Shown: positions 45,692 through 53,614 of the stretch, piece by piece | Layout: every line of letters begins with the position of its first letter | How positions within the stretch are numbered: position 1 is the stretch's first letter | NCBI RefSeq assembly: GCF_009765995.1 | Contig: NZ_LMUI01000042.1 | Span: 504,151-568,150, forward strand | Length of the DNA: 64,000 nt | Reading direction: 5' to 3' | DNA from: Methylocapsa sp. S129 | GTDB lineage: Bacteria; Pseudomonadota; Alphaproteobacteria; Rhizobiales; Beijerinckiaceae | The notes under the pieces: model-generated | What the model was told of the DNA's origin: nothing | Database searches by the model: none | Seen by the model: only the letters and a program-made list of their open reading frames with translations | Position numbers and translations under genes: made by a program

Positions 45692-46618
45692 TCATCGCGT
45701 GATACGGTGGAATTGCGCCGCGGGCCCGAGTTCGCCCTGCATCGCGACAAGCCCCCTCGCGACGAGGTCTTCGAGATGGGCGAGCGTCGACAAAGTCGCC
45801 GCGCCGACCAGCGCCGGATTGAGGTTGTCGTAGACCCTGGCGACGATCTGCGAAACATCCGTATCGCCCGCCTCGATGCGCGTGAGGATCGAGGCTTCGC
45901 GCTGGCGGCGATGATGGGCGAGCGCGCGCATCCAGCGCTGCGGCTCGCGCACGGGGCCGCCGTGACCGGGCCAGAAGATCGTCTCGTCGCGCGCGCGCAA
46001 TTTGTCGAGCGAGGCCATGTAATCGCCCATCGAACCGTCGGGCGGCGCGACGATCGACGTCGACCAGGCCATGACGTGATCGCCCGAGAACAAAGCCTTC
46101 TCCTCGCGCAGCGCGAAGGCCAGATGGTTGGCGGCATGGCCCGGCGTCGCGACGGCCTCAATCGTATAGCCGCGCCCTTTGACAACGGCGCCGTCTTCCA
46201 GCACGTGATCGGGCGCATAGGTCAGATCATGCGAGGCGTCGAGCCCCTTGAGCGCGCCCGTAGAGCCCTGGCGGGGCTGATAGGGCTGGGCGCCGAGGAT
46301 GGGCGCGCCCGTCGCCGCCTTGAGGCGCGCCGCCGCCGGCGAATGATCGCGATGCGTATGGGTGACGAAGATATGGGTCACCTCTGCGCCGTTCGCCGCT
46401 TGCAGCAATGCTTCAATATGGGCCTCGTCGAGCGGACCGGGGTCGACGATCGCGAGTTGTGCGTCGCCGATGAGATAGCTGCAGGTTCCCGTCGACGTGA
46501 ACGGCGAGGGATTATTGGCGATAAGGCGGCGCACCAGGGGAGAGACGCGCGCCAACCGGCCGCTCGATGTGTCCAACGGCCCCTCGAAGATCAATTCGTC
46601 ATCCTGCGGCGCGCTCAT
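45692..46618 (-). CDS. Metallo-beta-lactamase-fold hydrolase (LACTB2-like)
   Basis: A 308-residue MBL-fold protein. The zinc motif THTHRDHS (H-x-H-x-D-H) is near residue 80, the second histidine in TPGHAANHL near 152, the bridging Asp in LFSGDHVM near 172, and a C-terminal winged helix of the LACTB2 type is suggested by VYDNLNPALVGAATLSTLAHL. Such enzymes hydrolyse thioesters, RNA or other esters rather than beta-lactams. The start at 46618 was chosen because the preceding open frame runs into the divergent bioY promoter region. Confidence 0.88.
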   Translation of the reverse strand: MSAPQDDELIFEGPLDTSSGRLARVSPLVRRLIANNPSPFTSTGTCSYLIGDAQLAIVDPGPLDEAHIEALLQAANGAEVTHIFVTHTHRDHSPAAARLKAATGAPILGAQPYQPRQGSTGALKGLDASHDLTYAPDHVLEDGAVVKGRGYTIEAVATPGHAANHLAFALREEKALFSGDHVMAWSTSIVAPPDGSMGDYMASLDKLRARDETIFWPGHGGPVREPQRWMRALAHHRRQREASILTRIEAGDTDVSQIVARVYDNLNPALVGAATLSTLAHLEDLVARGLVAMQGELGPAAQFHRITR

Positions 46619-46712
46619 CGGGCCTCTTACGGTTTCATCGCTGCCTGCCCGCGGCGGCTTGTTCCACGCGGACGGCTCCTCTATACCGCATAGACCGCGA
46701 AAAGAGCGACTT

Positions 46713-46730
46713 CGCGCGATCGATCGCGCG
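46713..46730. promoter_or_regulatory. Perfect 18-bp palindrome with T-run between MBL and bioY
   Basis: CGCGCGAT and its complement ATCGCGCG meet around CG, giving an 18-bp perfect palindrome, and the sequence GCGCTTTTTA follows. It could be an operator or a weak terminator/attenuator in the bioY leader. No BioR-like TTATAGATAA box and no riboswitch is visible in the 151-base gap. Confidence 0.4.
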
Positions 46731-46769
46731 GCGCTTTTTACATCCGCGCGCAGGCTTAACGGAGGGATT

Positions 46770-47363
46770 ATGAACGACAATCGGCGCCCAACCCTTGCTG
46801 CAATGCTTTGGCCGCAACAGACGGCCTCGCGCATCGCTCGTTTTGCAGCGCTGGCGATCGGCGGGGCGCTTGCGCTCGCTTTGTCGGCCAAGGCGCAGGT
46901 GCCGTTCTATCCCGTGCCGATGACGTTGCAGACGCTGGTGGTCCTTGCGCTCGGCGCCGCGTTCGGCGCGCGCCTCGCGGCCGCGACCGTCCTGCTCTAT
47001 CTCGCCGAGGGCCTGATGGGCCTGCAGGTGTTCGCCGGGTTGAGCGCCGGTCCGGCCTATATGGCGGGTCCGACGGGCGGCTATCTCTTAGGCTTCCTCG
47101 TCGCGGCGGCGCTGGTCGGCTGGCTGGCGGAGCGCGGCTGGGATCGTTCGCTCAGCCGCCTGCTCGCCGTGATGGTTCTTGGCCATCTTGTCATTTTCGC
47201 GTTTGGCTTTGCGTGGCTCGCCGTTCTGGTCGGGCCGGAGAAGGCGTGGCTCGGCGGCATCGTCCCGTTTGTGGCGGCGACGGTGCTGAAAACCTTGCTG
47301 GCTTGGGCGCTCGTCGCCGCAGCCTGGCGCGCCGTCGCGAGCCTGCGCGGCCCCGCGGCCTGA
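46770..47363 (+). CDS. bioY: Biotin transporter BioY
   Basis: A 197-residue substrate-binding membrane protein of the ECF transport system for biotin. The conserved AQVPFYPVPMTLQTLVVL motif lies near residues 43-60, and GGYLLGFL and GHLVIFAFG mark later helices; six hydrophobic segments are visible. GGAGGG is four bases before the ATG. bioM and bioN, the energising subunits, are not adjacent; solitary BioY proteins are known to transport biotin with shared ECF modules or alone. Confidence 0.93.
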   Translation: MNDNRRPTLAAMLWPQQTASRIARFAALAIGGALALALSAKAQVPFYPVPMTLQTLVVLALGAAFGARLAAATVLLYLAEGLMGLQVFAGLSAGPAYMAGPTGGYLLGFLVAAALVGWLAERGWDRSLSRLLAVMVLGHLVIFAFGFAWLAVLVGPEKAWLGGIVPFVAATVLKTLLAWALVAAAWRAVASLRGPAA

Positions 47364-47378
47364 CGTCGAGGCGGCATC

Positions 47379-47843
47379 ATGACGCGCGCGCGGGCGGAGA
47401 GGCCGGCGCCGTTGGGGCGGGCGGCCTTCGCCCGCTTCGTGCCGGTCTCGACGCGCTGGTCGGACAATGATCCCTATGGCCACATCAACAACGCCGCCTA
47501 TTATTTCTTTTTCGACGCGGCGGTGAACGCCATTCTGATCGAAGCCGGCCTGCTCGATCCCGCCAAGAGCGATGTGATCGGCCTCGTTGTCGAAAACAAT
47601 TGCGTCTATTTCTCCAGCCTTGCTTTTCCCGACGCGATCGAGATCGGCGTCGCGGTCGAAGAACTCGGGCGCACGTCGGTGCGCTACGTCTTGGCGGCGT
47701 TCAAGGCAGGCGCGCCGCTTGCCGCCGCACAGGGGCGCTACACCCATGTCTATGTCGCCCGCTCTACGCAACGCCCGACGCCGATCCCGGCCGGCCATCG
47801 GCGGCTGATGGAGAGCCTGCGCGTGGCGGACGCGCGGAGCTGA
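47379..47843 (+). CDS. Hotdog-fold acyl-CoA thioesterase (4HBT/YbgC type)
   Basis: A 154-residue thioesterase. The active-site segment TRWSDNDPYGHINNAAYYFFF (read as WSDNDPYGHINN) carries the catalytic Asp29/Asp31 and the helix that follows it, and YFSSLAFPDAIEIGVAV and YTHVYV are further hotdog strands. It hydrolyses short acyl- or aroyl-CoA esters. It starts 15 bases after bioY, so the two genes are likely cotranscribed, possibly linking biotin-dependent carboxylation with acyl-CoA pools; that is inference. Confidence 0.9.
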   Translation: MTRARAERPAPLGRAAFARFVPVSTRWSDNDPYGHINNAAYYFFFDAAVNAILIEAGLLDPAKSDVIGLVVENNCVYFSSLAFPDAIEIGVAVEELGRTSVRYVLAAFKAGAPLAAAQGRYTHVYVARSTQRPTPIPAGHRRLMESLRVADARS

Positions 47844-47950
47844 GGCAAACAGCGCGCGCGACAATTCCTCACCCACCGTTCAGTTCCATTGATTGGATAA
47901 GGCGGCGCCTTGACCTCAGAGGAATCGCGACCGCGCGCGATGGGGCGCTA

Positions 47951-48304
47951 TTAGGGCTGCGCGTATTGCGGCTGGGCGTATTGCGGCTGCGCATATTGTG
48001 GTTGAGCATATTGCGGCTGCGCATACTGGGGCTGAGCGTATTGCGGCTCCGCATATTGGGGCTGTGCGAAGCTCGGCTCGGCGGATTGCGGCTGGGCGAA
48101 TTGCGGTTGCGCGTATCGCGGCTGCGCGAACTGTGGCTGGGCGAACTGCGGTTGCGCGTATCGCGGCTGCGCATATTGCGGCTGGGCGTATTGCAGCTTC
48201 TCGAACCGCGGCTGCGGACAACCAGGAAATTCAGCGAAAGACCGATCTTTCGTGGGAGCCGCAAACGACAGCGCTGCCAAAAAGGCGCTTTTCAAAACCC
48301 ACAC
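47951..48304 (-). CDS. Secreted low-complexity protein of YAQPQ repeats
   Basis: A 117-residue protein: a short hydrophobic signal-like N-terminus (WVLKSAFLAALSFAA), a 20-residue linker (FPGCPQPRF) and then 15 full copies and one partial copy of the pentapeptide Y/F-A-Q-P-Q/R to the C-terminus. The GTG start at 48304 has GAGG about 9-10 bases upstream; a TTG six bases earlier is possible. Composition suggests an extended, glutamine/proline-rich cell-surface or periplasmic protein. The repeat array is open in several frames; this frame is chosen because only it has a signal peptide and a ribosome site. Function unknown. Confidence 0.6.
   Translation of the reverse strand: MWVLKSAFLAALSFAAPTKDRSFAEFPGCPQPRFEKLQYAQPQYAQPRYAQPQFAQPQFAQPRYAQPQFAQPQSAEPSFAQPQYAEPQYAQPQYAQPQYAQPQYAQPQYAQPQYAQP
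47954..48190. repeat. 15-bp tandem repeat array (about 15.8 copies)
   Basis: Direct repeats of TATTGCGGCTG plus GGCGT or CGCAT-type variants, 15 bases each, fill 237 bases. Because the unit is a multiple of three without stops, long shadow frames appear on both strands. Units near the 3' end of the gene are nearly identical, while those in the middle vary, as expected of an array that changes copy number by slippage. It encodes the YAQPQ repeats. Confidence 0.85.
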
Positions 48305-48439
48305 GGGCAATCATCCTCGATCTGCCTTCTAAAACTAGTTGATTCGCAAGGTTCGCACAAACGTTCGTCGCTCTGATTTGGCTTGCGATTGCTCAACGCC
48401 GCGCTTTGGTATTAGCTGTTGCAAGCGGTGGGGGAAATC

Positions 48440-49096
48440 ATGACCAAAGCGCACAAGCAAAAGCGTCTGATCAGCTTCGTCAGTCAGAAAGGCGGCGTCG
48501 GCAAGAGTACGCTGGCGCGCTTGCTGGCGGTGGGCGCCGCGCATCGCGGCCACAAGACCTTGCTGGCCGATTTCGATCTCGAACAGCTCACTTGCGTCGA
48601 ATGGAACGCGACGCGGATGCGCAATAGCGTGGAGCCGGAGATCGACGCGCGGCCGTTCAAAAGCCTCAAGAAGCTTCACAAGAGCGAGGAGGAGATCGAC
48701 GTCATCGTCGCCGACACGCGCGGCCTCGCCGACGAAATGACCAAGGAGCTCGCTGAGGACAGCGATGTCGTCTTCTTGCCGACAGGAACCTCGAGCGACG
48801 ATCTACGGCCGACCCTTGCGCTCGCGCGCAAGCTCGCCAAGCAGGGCGCGGAGGGGCGCATCGTCATCGTGCTCTCCAAGGTCGGCCGGTCCGAGAAACA
48901 ACTGAGCCATGCGATCGCGGCGATCGAAGAATCCGGTTTCGAACTGCTCGCCGAACATTGGCCCTTGCGCGACGGCTTCCAGAGCGAACTCGACGCGGGG
49001 CGCGCGGGCAGGGAAGCGCATAATCCGTATTTACGCGAAATGGCGGAGCGGATGGAGAATGCGCTGATGAAGCGGGCGACGCCTAAAGGGACGTGA
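48440..49096 (+). CDS. Orphan ParA/MinD-family ATPase
   Basis: A 218-residue Walker-type ATPase. The deviant Walker A motif KGGVGKST with the signature Lys17 is at residues 17-24, and LLADFDLEQ and VIVADTRGLADE (about 88-99) are the Walker A' and B-like regions. These proteins position DNA, chemoreceptors or other cargo on the nucleoid or membrane. No parB, parS, minC or cargo gene is adjacent, and no plasmid or element genes surround it. It starts after GGGG near 48431. The cargo is unknown. Confidence 0.85.
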   Translation: MTKAHKQKRLISFVSQKGGVGKSTLARLLAVGAAHRGHKTLLADFDLEQLTCVEWNATRMRNSVEPEIDARPFKSLKKLHKSEEEIDVIVADTRGLADEMTKELAEDSDVVFLPTGTSSDDLRPTLALARKLAKQGAEGRIVIVLSKVGRSEKQLSHAIAAIEESGFELLAEHWPLRDGFQSELDAGRAGREAHNPYLREMAERMENALMKRATPKGT

Positions 49097-49189
49097 CGGG
49101 CTCCGCACCGCCCTGGTTTTTCGCGCGCGTGCAATCCCGTAAAACCTTTCCGCCAGTCGGACGGACAGGCTGGAAAGCGGGAGTTGGCC

Positions 49190-49549
49190 ATGAAGCGCGT
49201 CGCGATCGGATTCCTTTGTCTTAGCCTGATCGCCAGTTTTGCAGTTGCTGGCTTGCCGGCGGCCAACGCGCAGCAATCATCGAGCTGGAACGGCGAGTGG
49301 GCGGGACATTGGGAGCAGGGGCAAGGCGCGCAGATTATCTTCGCCGGCGATGACCTCATCGGGATTTACTGGCGCGGCGATTATATCAGCGAAACGCATG
49401 CCGTCCTGTCGCGCGGCGGCGCGGTCGTCGCCATCAGTTGGGCCTCGGGCGAAGCCCTGCTCACTCGCGATGGACCGCTGAGCGCCCATATCGTCATTCA
49501 CGAGAAAGGCCGCCCCGAGGCGTCTTTCGCGGTTAAGAAAGATCATTGA
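49190..49549 (+). CDS. Small secreted protein of unknown function
   Basis: A 119-residue protein with a clear Sec signal peptide (residues 1-27, GFLCLSLIASFAVAGLPAANA). The mature part begins QQSSSWNGEWAGHWEQG and contains paired strands such as GAQIIFAGDDLIGIYWRGD and AHIVIHEKG, suggesting a small beta-sandwich. A good GGGAG ribosome site precedes the ATG by six bases. I do not recognise the family; periplasmic location is likely. Confidence 0.75.
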   Translation: MKRVAIGFLCLSLIASFAVAGLPAANAQQSSSWNGEWAGHWEQGQGAQIIFAGDDLIGIYWRGDYISETHAVLSRGGAVVAISWASGEALLTRDGPLSAHIVIHEKGRPEASFAVKKDH

Positions 49550-49765
49550 AATTCCGGGCTACTCGCGCGAGGATTCAGGCGCGAAATTATGCCATTCGCC
49601 CTATCCTCGCAATGGCTTGTGGGCCGCCGCCTATGAGATCGACGCGACGGGAGTCGTAACCGGCGCGGCCCGCATGGTAACCATTTCGTTAAAATACATT
49701 TTGTTATTTTAGAGCCAGCGCATAGCCTGCCGCTAGCACATTGCTAACCATACGCCGAGGCGAAG

Positions 49766-50107
49766 ATGGCGCCGGAAATGAAGGAGCGCGCGAGCGCGCG
49801 GCGGCGCGTTTGCTATGGCGCGCAAATCGCAATCGACCCCGCGATTGAGCCGATCGAAATCCTGGTGCGCAACATTTCCGACGAAGGGGCGGCGGTGCGC
49901 GTGCTGGGCGGTCGCCTTCTACCCAATCCCTTCCAACTGACGATCGACCGCGCTGGGATCGCGCGCAGCGCTCATATCGTCTGGAAAAAAGACGATGATA
50001 TCGGCGTTTCCTTCGACAAGGTCTTTGTTCCCGAGACGAAGGCGGCCGACGGGCGATCCTGGATCGGCGAGAAGAGGCGGACGTTGTCCTTCATGACGCG
50101 AGTCTGA
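49766..50107 (+). CDS. PilZ-domain protein
   Basis: A 113-residue single-domain protein. The N-terminal RARRR-like switch (ERASARRRV, about 7-15) and the NISDEGAAVRV strand (the conserved N-x-S-x-x-G motif, about 35-45) bind cyclic di-GMP in PilZ proteins, here with Asp/Glu rather than the canonical D/NxSxxG pattern. It is probably a c-di-GMP receptor, but the ligand should be tested. Its last 17 bases overlap the convergent GNAT gene. Confidence 0.82.
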   Translation: MAPEMKERASARRRVCYGAQIAIDPAIEPIEILVRNISDEGAAVRVLGGRLLPNPFQLTIDRAGIARSAHIVWKKDDDIGVSFDKVFVPETKAADGRSWIGEKRRTLSFMTRV

Positions 50108-50711
50108 AACGGCGCCGGGAAAGAGAGATCAAATCGCTGAGATCGCGGGTAAGTAGTTCGGCGTCGAGGCGCCGGGCCGGTCCGCCGGCTGCGATTCTGG
50201 CCATCGTGAAGGCGTCGAGCAATTGATGGCCGCGACGCGCGAAGCCGCTATGGCGTCCCTCGATTTCGAAGCCGAATTTGCGATAGAGAGAGATCGCGCG
50301 TTCATTGTCGCAAAAGACGGTCAATTGGATGCGGCGCAGGCCGAGCAATAGATCGGCCGTAGCGATGATCGCCGTCATCAATAGCGCGCCAAGCCCGCGG
50401 CCCTGAAATTGGTCGTGAACGAAGAGACTCAGCCCTCCGACGTGACTTTGGCTGCCCCGGCCGGGAAACAAGCCGGCAAATGCGATCGCTGTGTCGTTGA
50501 TGGTCGCAACCGTCTCATAATTGTCGGAACCATTGCTGTCGAACCAGGCTTGAACCGCACTGGCGGAGCTGAACGGCTCCAGGACCATGCCTTGCCGGCA
50601 CTGAGGCTGATCGAACATGCGGAAGAGAGCGTCGGCGTCGCGCTTCTCTCGGCGCCTGATCTCAAACGCGCTGTCGGCGACGCTTGAGCGCACGCTGCCC
50701 GCAAGCGACAT
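50091..50711 (-). CDS. GNAT-family acetyltransferase (RimJ/RimL-like)
   Basis: A 206-residue acetyltransferase. FEIRRREKRDADALFRMFDQP (in the N-terminal 40 residues) is the RimJ/L start, LFVHDQFQGRGLGALLMTA contains the acetyl-CoA loop (about 113-130) and NERAISLYRKFGFEIEGR is the C-terminal motif (about 151-168). The extra C-terminal 35 residues are basic. The acceptor is unknown; ribosomal or small-molecule amines are possible. Confidence 0.88.
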   Translation of the reverse strand: MSLAGSVRSSVADSAFEIRRREKRDADALFRMFDQPQCRQGMVLEPFSSASAVQAWFDSNGSDNYETVATINDTAIAFAGLFPGRGSQSHVGGLSLFVHDQFQGRGLGALLMTAIIATADLLLGLRRIQLTVFCDNERAISLYRKFGFEIEGRHSGFARRGHQLLDAFTMARIAAGGPARRLDAELLTRDLSDLISLSRRRFRLAS

Positions 50712-50831
50712 GATCGAACCTTCGGTTGCACGCGGGTGGGCTTGCCGCCCTCTGTCGTCCGCCCACCCTTTTACGTCAAAAGGCTTGCGCCGGCCTGAAT
50801 ATCCTCGTCTCCGCCTCGCCTAGCGGTCGAC

Positions 50832-51776
50832 TCATCCGCCTGATCCTTTCTTTTCAGGCGGACTTGTTTGTCGCGGCGGCAGCGATTTCAAGTATTCGGC
50901 GATCGCCTCGCGGTCCGACGGCGGCAATTCGGCGGTGTTCCGGATGACCTCGGCCATGGCGCCGCCCACCGAATCGCCATCGGGCGTGAGGCCGCTGGTC
51001 AGCAGTTCGGCGATGTCTTTTTGCGACCATGGGCCGAGTCCTGACGCATCCGGCGTGATATTGGGAACTCTCCCCTTGCCCTCCAGATTGGGACCGCCGG
51101 CAAAGCGCCGGTCGGCGACAACGGCGCCGAGTATATTGCGCGGCGAATGGCATTCGGCGCAATGGCCGAGGCCCTCGACGAGATAGCGGCCGCGATTCCA
51201 TTGCAAAGTTTTCGCCGGATCGGCCTTGAGCGGCTTGCCGTCGAGAAACAGCAGCTTCCAAAGCCCCAAACCGCGCCGGATGTTGAACGGGAACGAAAGG
51301 TCGTGATCCCCAGCCTTGCCGGAGACAGGCGCGAGCGTCCGCAAGAACGTCATGAGATCCCTGACGTCTTCGATTTTCACGCGCTGGAACGATGTGTAGG
51401 GAAAGGCGGGATAATAATGCGTGCGTGATGGCGACACGCCGGTCAGCATCGCATTGGCGAGATCGACGACCTTCCACGCGCCGATCCCGTCGTCAGGATG
51501 GGGCGATATATTGGGAACGGTGAAGCTGCCGAACGGCGATTTCAACTGAAGGCCGCCGCCCAGCTTCAACCGATCGGGCTGCCCCGGCGTCGCGTGACAA
51601 GACGCGCATCCGCCCGCCTCGAAGACGATGCGGCCGCGCGCCGCGTCGCCGCCTTGTTCGTAGCTCTGCCATTGGTCGCGCGAAAAGGCGGCCCGCGGTT
51701 CTGTAAGCTGCCAGAGCGCACAGGCCGCGACCGCGGCGAGCGCAGCCAGAACGAGCAGGGTGGATCTGACAGGCAT
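50832..51776 (-). CDS. Dihaem c-type cytochrome
   Basis: A 314-residue periplasmic or membrane-anchored cytochrome. A hydrophobic N-terminus (LLVLAALAAVAACALW) is followed by two class-I-like haem c domains with CASCH (Cys57, Cys60, His61) and CAECH (Cys206, Cys209, His210). NISPHPDDGIGAW and NITPDASGLGPW are the paired Met/His-ligand regions of such dihaem proteins, which resemble subunits of alcohol or gluconate dehydrogenases. The gene lies 70 bases downstream of the cytochrome c' gene on the same strand. Confidence 0.93.
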   Translation of the reverse strand: MPVRSTLLVLAALAAVAACALWQLTEPRAAFSRDQWQSYEQGGDAARGRIVFEAGGCASCHATPGQPDRLKLGGGLQLKSPFGSFTVPNISPHPDDGIGAWKVVDLANAMLTGVSPSRTHYYPAFPYTSFQRVKIEDVRDLMTFLRTLAPVSGKAGDHDLSFPFNIRRGLGLWKLLFLDGKPLKADPAKTLQWNRGRYLVEGLGHCAECHSPRNILGAVVADRRFAGGPNLEGKGRVPNITPDASGLGPWSQKDIAELLTSGLTPDGDSVGGAMAEVIRNTAELPPSDREAIAEYLKSLPPRQTSPPEKKGSGG

Positions 51777-51846
51777 CGGCGATCCCGCGTCGTCGGGCGC
51801 TACGGCTTCATCTCAACCGTCTCGCAAGCCGCCCTTCGCAGCACGC

Positions 51847-52287
51847 TCAGTTTTGAGCCGCCCGATATTTCTCATGGCAGCCGCCGCAATCTTTGAAGAT
51901 GGGCGGAAAAGACGCTTTGAAGCTCGCCTCGTCCTTGATCGCCGCCAGGGCGTCCGTCGCATCCTGCCCAAATTTTGCGAAACGCGCGTCCACGTCGGCC
52001 TTGTCGGCCCAAACCGCCGGCAAAGCCCTCGTATCCCCTCCGGTTTTTGAATCGTCCGGAAACAACGAGGGCATCTTCTTAGACGCGCTGATGAACGTGT
52101 TGAGCGACTTTTGGACCGTGGCCAAATCGAAGGGCGCATCGCCCTTCAGCATCTTGGCCGTGGCGCCGGCCGCCGCGCCATTATCCTTCATCGTCTGCTT
52201 GCGCTCTTTGATCACGTCGAGATTCTGCGGGACGGCCGCCTGGACGCTGACCGCGAGCGCCGCCGCGACGATAATGCTGCGGATCAT
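51847..52287 (-). CDS. Cytochrome c' (class II)
   Basis: A 146-residue periplasmic haem protein with a signal peptide (residues 1-18) and a four-helix bundle. The haem motif CGGCH at residues 134-138 is close to the C-terminus, as in cytochrome c' and unlike class I cytochromes. Helix 1 is DVIKERKQTMKDNG and helix 3 region is WADKADVDARFAKF. These proteins bind NO and are linked to NO tolerance. It is cotranscribed with the dihaem cytochrome, a probable electron partner. The ATG at 52287 is preferred; upstream frame lacks support. Confidence 0.93.
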   Translation of the reverse strand: MIRSIIVAAALAVSVQAAVPQNLDVIKERKQTMKDNGAAAGATAKMLKGDAPFDLATVQKSLNTFISASKKMPSLFPDDSKTGGDTRALPAVWADKADVDARFAKFGQDATDALAAIKDEASFKASFPPIFKDCGGCHEKYRAAQN

Positions 52288-52476
52288 GAACCCCTCCCGT
52301 TGTGACTGAACATAGACCGGCCCTGTCCGAGGGCGGCCGGCGAAGGATTGCAAGGAATTGGCGATCTGACAATGACCGGCGCCGCGCCTTGTATCGCCGC
52401 GCCGCGCAAACACGCGCAGCGGGCGATAATCTTTTCGTGATCGACAGCGGCGCGCGTTCGGCGCGCCGGGTCGAAT

Positions 52477-52878
52477 TCAGGCGAATTTGTTCAGGCCGGG
52501 GACGGCCGACAAAATCTTGGAGACGGCGTCGTCGCCGAGCTTGGCGCGCAGAAACGCGAATATCTCCTTGCCGACGGTTTCGACCTGGCCTGTGTCGAGC
52601 CCCGCCTCGCTCTCCAGGCGACCGAAGGCCGCCACGAGATCGCCGCCAGCGCCGCCCAGCATGCCGCCGATTTTTCCAAACAGCCCGCCAGCCGAGCCGG
52701 CGGAAGCGGCGGCCGCCGCGACGAGATCGTCGACGCCTGGAATCGCCGCAAGAAGCTTGTCCAATTGAAGCTGTGGCGCTTCCTTCTCGACGAAGCCGAA
52801 AATAATCCCGACGGCCTTCTTGGCGGCGTCCTCGCCGATGTTGGCGGCGGCGGTCAAACGCGCGATCAATTCATCCAT
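52477..52878 (-). CDS. Small helical hypothetical protein (DUF2267/DUF2780-like)
   Basis: A 133-residue alanine- and glycine-rich protein without a signal peptide. It begins MDELIARLTAAANIGEDAAKKAVGI, has a central low-complexity AAAASAGSAGGLFGKIGGMLGGAG stretch (short pieces, about 55-78) and ends with a second helical repeat (TVGKEIFAFLRAKLGDDAVSKIL). The two halves resemble each other, so it may be an internal duplication. A weak resemblance to DUF2267 or DUF2780 is all that can be stated. Function unknown. Confidence 0.6.
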   Translation of the reverse strand: MDELIARLTAAANIGEDAAKKAVGIIFGFVEKEAPQLQLDKLLAAIPGVDDLVAAAAASAGSAGGLFGKIGGMLGGAGGDLVAAFGRLESEAGLDTGQVETVGKEIFAFLRAKLGDDAVSKILSAVPGLNKFA

Positions 52879-53045
52879 GGCGAAGTCTCCGGGTGAGGCA
52901 TTGCAAAATGAGTGTCGGCAAAAACGACCACGAAATCAAGACGCCTGAGACCGTAAGCCAGTCAGACGCCTGCGTTCGGAGCGGGCCGCCATTGCGTCGT
53001 GTCGGCGATCCGTCGTCCGTCGTTTGAACAGAAAGTACGCCATCG

Positions 53046-53510
53046 ATGTCGCGGTCGATTTGGAAGTCCGCTGTTTGGTTCGCGTTTGTCGGTCCGCCTG
53101 TCGGAGCGGCGATAGCCGTAGGTCTCCTTCTGGCGAGCGTCGCTTTCCGCGAATTCTTCGAACAGGACCATCGCATCTCGTTGATGGAGATGGTTCCCGC
53201 TTTGCTGGTCGACGCCGCGATCATCTTCGCCGCCGCCTATCCCATCGGCGGCCCGGCGGCCTTCGGGGCGGGAGCGGCGATCGAAATCATGTCGAAGCGC
53301 GCATTCGGCAGAGCCTCGTGCATCGCCGCTTCCATCCTCATCGGCGCCGCGCTCAGCACGCTGATCGTCTATGGGCTCGACGAATATGTGTTGCCGCATC
53401 CGCACGGCGACGCCGCTGCTGGATTTGGCCCCCATATCTGGCTGTCTGTGGGGGGCGTCGGGGCCTTGTCGGCGGCGATCTGCTCTTATGTCTTCTTGAG
53501 GCGGGCGTGA
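53046..53510 (+). CDS. Small membrane protein of unknown function
   Basis: A 154-residue protein with about four hydrophobic segments (residues 10-32, 51-70, 88-110 and 132-150), giving a four-helix membrane bundle. The only notable polar piece is PHPHGDAAAGFGPHIWLS between helices 3 and 4. I do not recognise the family. The start ATG lies 167 bases after the divergent small helical protein gene. The codon use is like its neighbours. Confidence 0.65.
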   Translation: MSRSIWKSAVWFAFVGPPVGAAIAVGLLLASVAFREFFEQDHRISLMEMVPALLVDAAIIFAAAYPIGGPAAFGAGAAIEIMSKRAFGRASCIAASILIGAALSTLIVYGLDEYVLPHPHGDAAAGFGPHIWLSVGGVGALSAAICSYVFLRRA

Positions 53511-53554
53511 GCACACACACGACCGGCTGGAGCCAGATGTTGAATTCTATTCGC

Positions 53555-53568
53555 TAGAGCCTGATGCG
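53555..53568. repeat. Remnant of palindromic intergenic element
   Basis: TAGAGCCTGATGCG matches 13 of 14 bases of the TAGAGCCTGTTGCG arm at 32753-32766. It is followed by GAAACG and CGTTTC (a weak dyad over the next 30 bases), as if the element had decayed. It lies between two convergent genes and may serve as a terminator stem. Confidence 0.35.
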
Positions 53569-53614
53569 AAACGATGGATCACACTCGACCGTTTCGACCA
53601 TAAATCATTATGCG

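Noticed and set aside
46619..46769. Biotin riboswitch or BioR box before bioY
   Set aside because: No biotin riboswitch class is known and no TTATAGATAA-like box is present; only a GC palindrome was found.
47954..48190. CRISPR-like regular repeats
   Set aside because: Units are only 15 bases, contiguous without spacers, and in a coding frame with YAQPQ periodicity; no cas genes.
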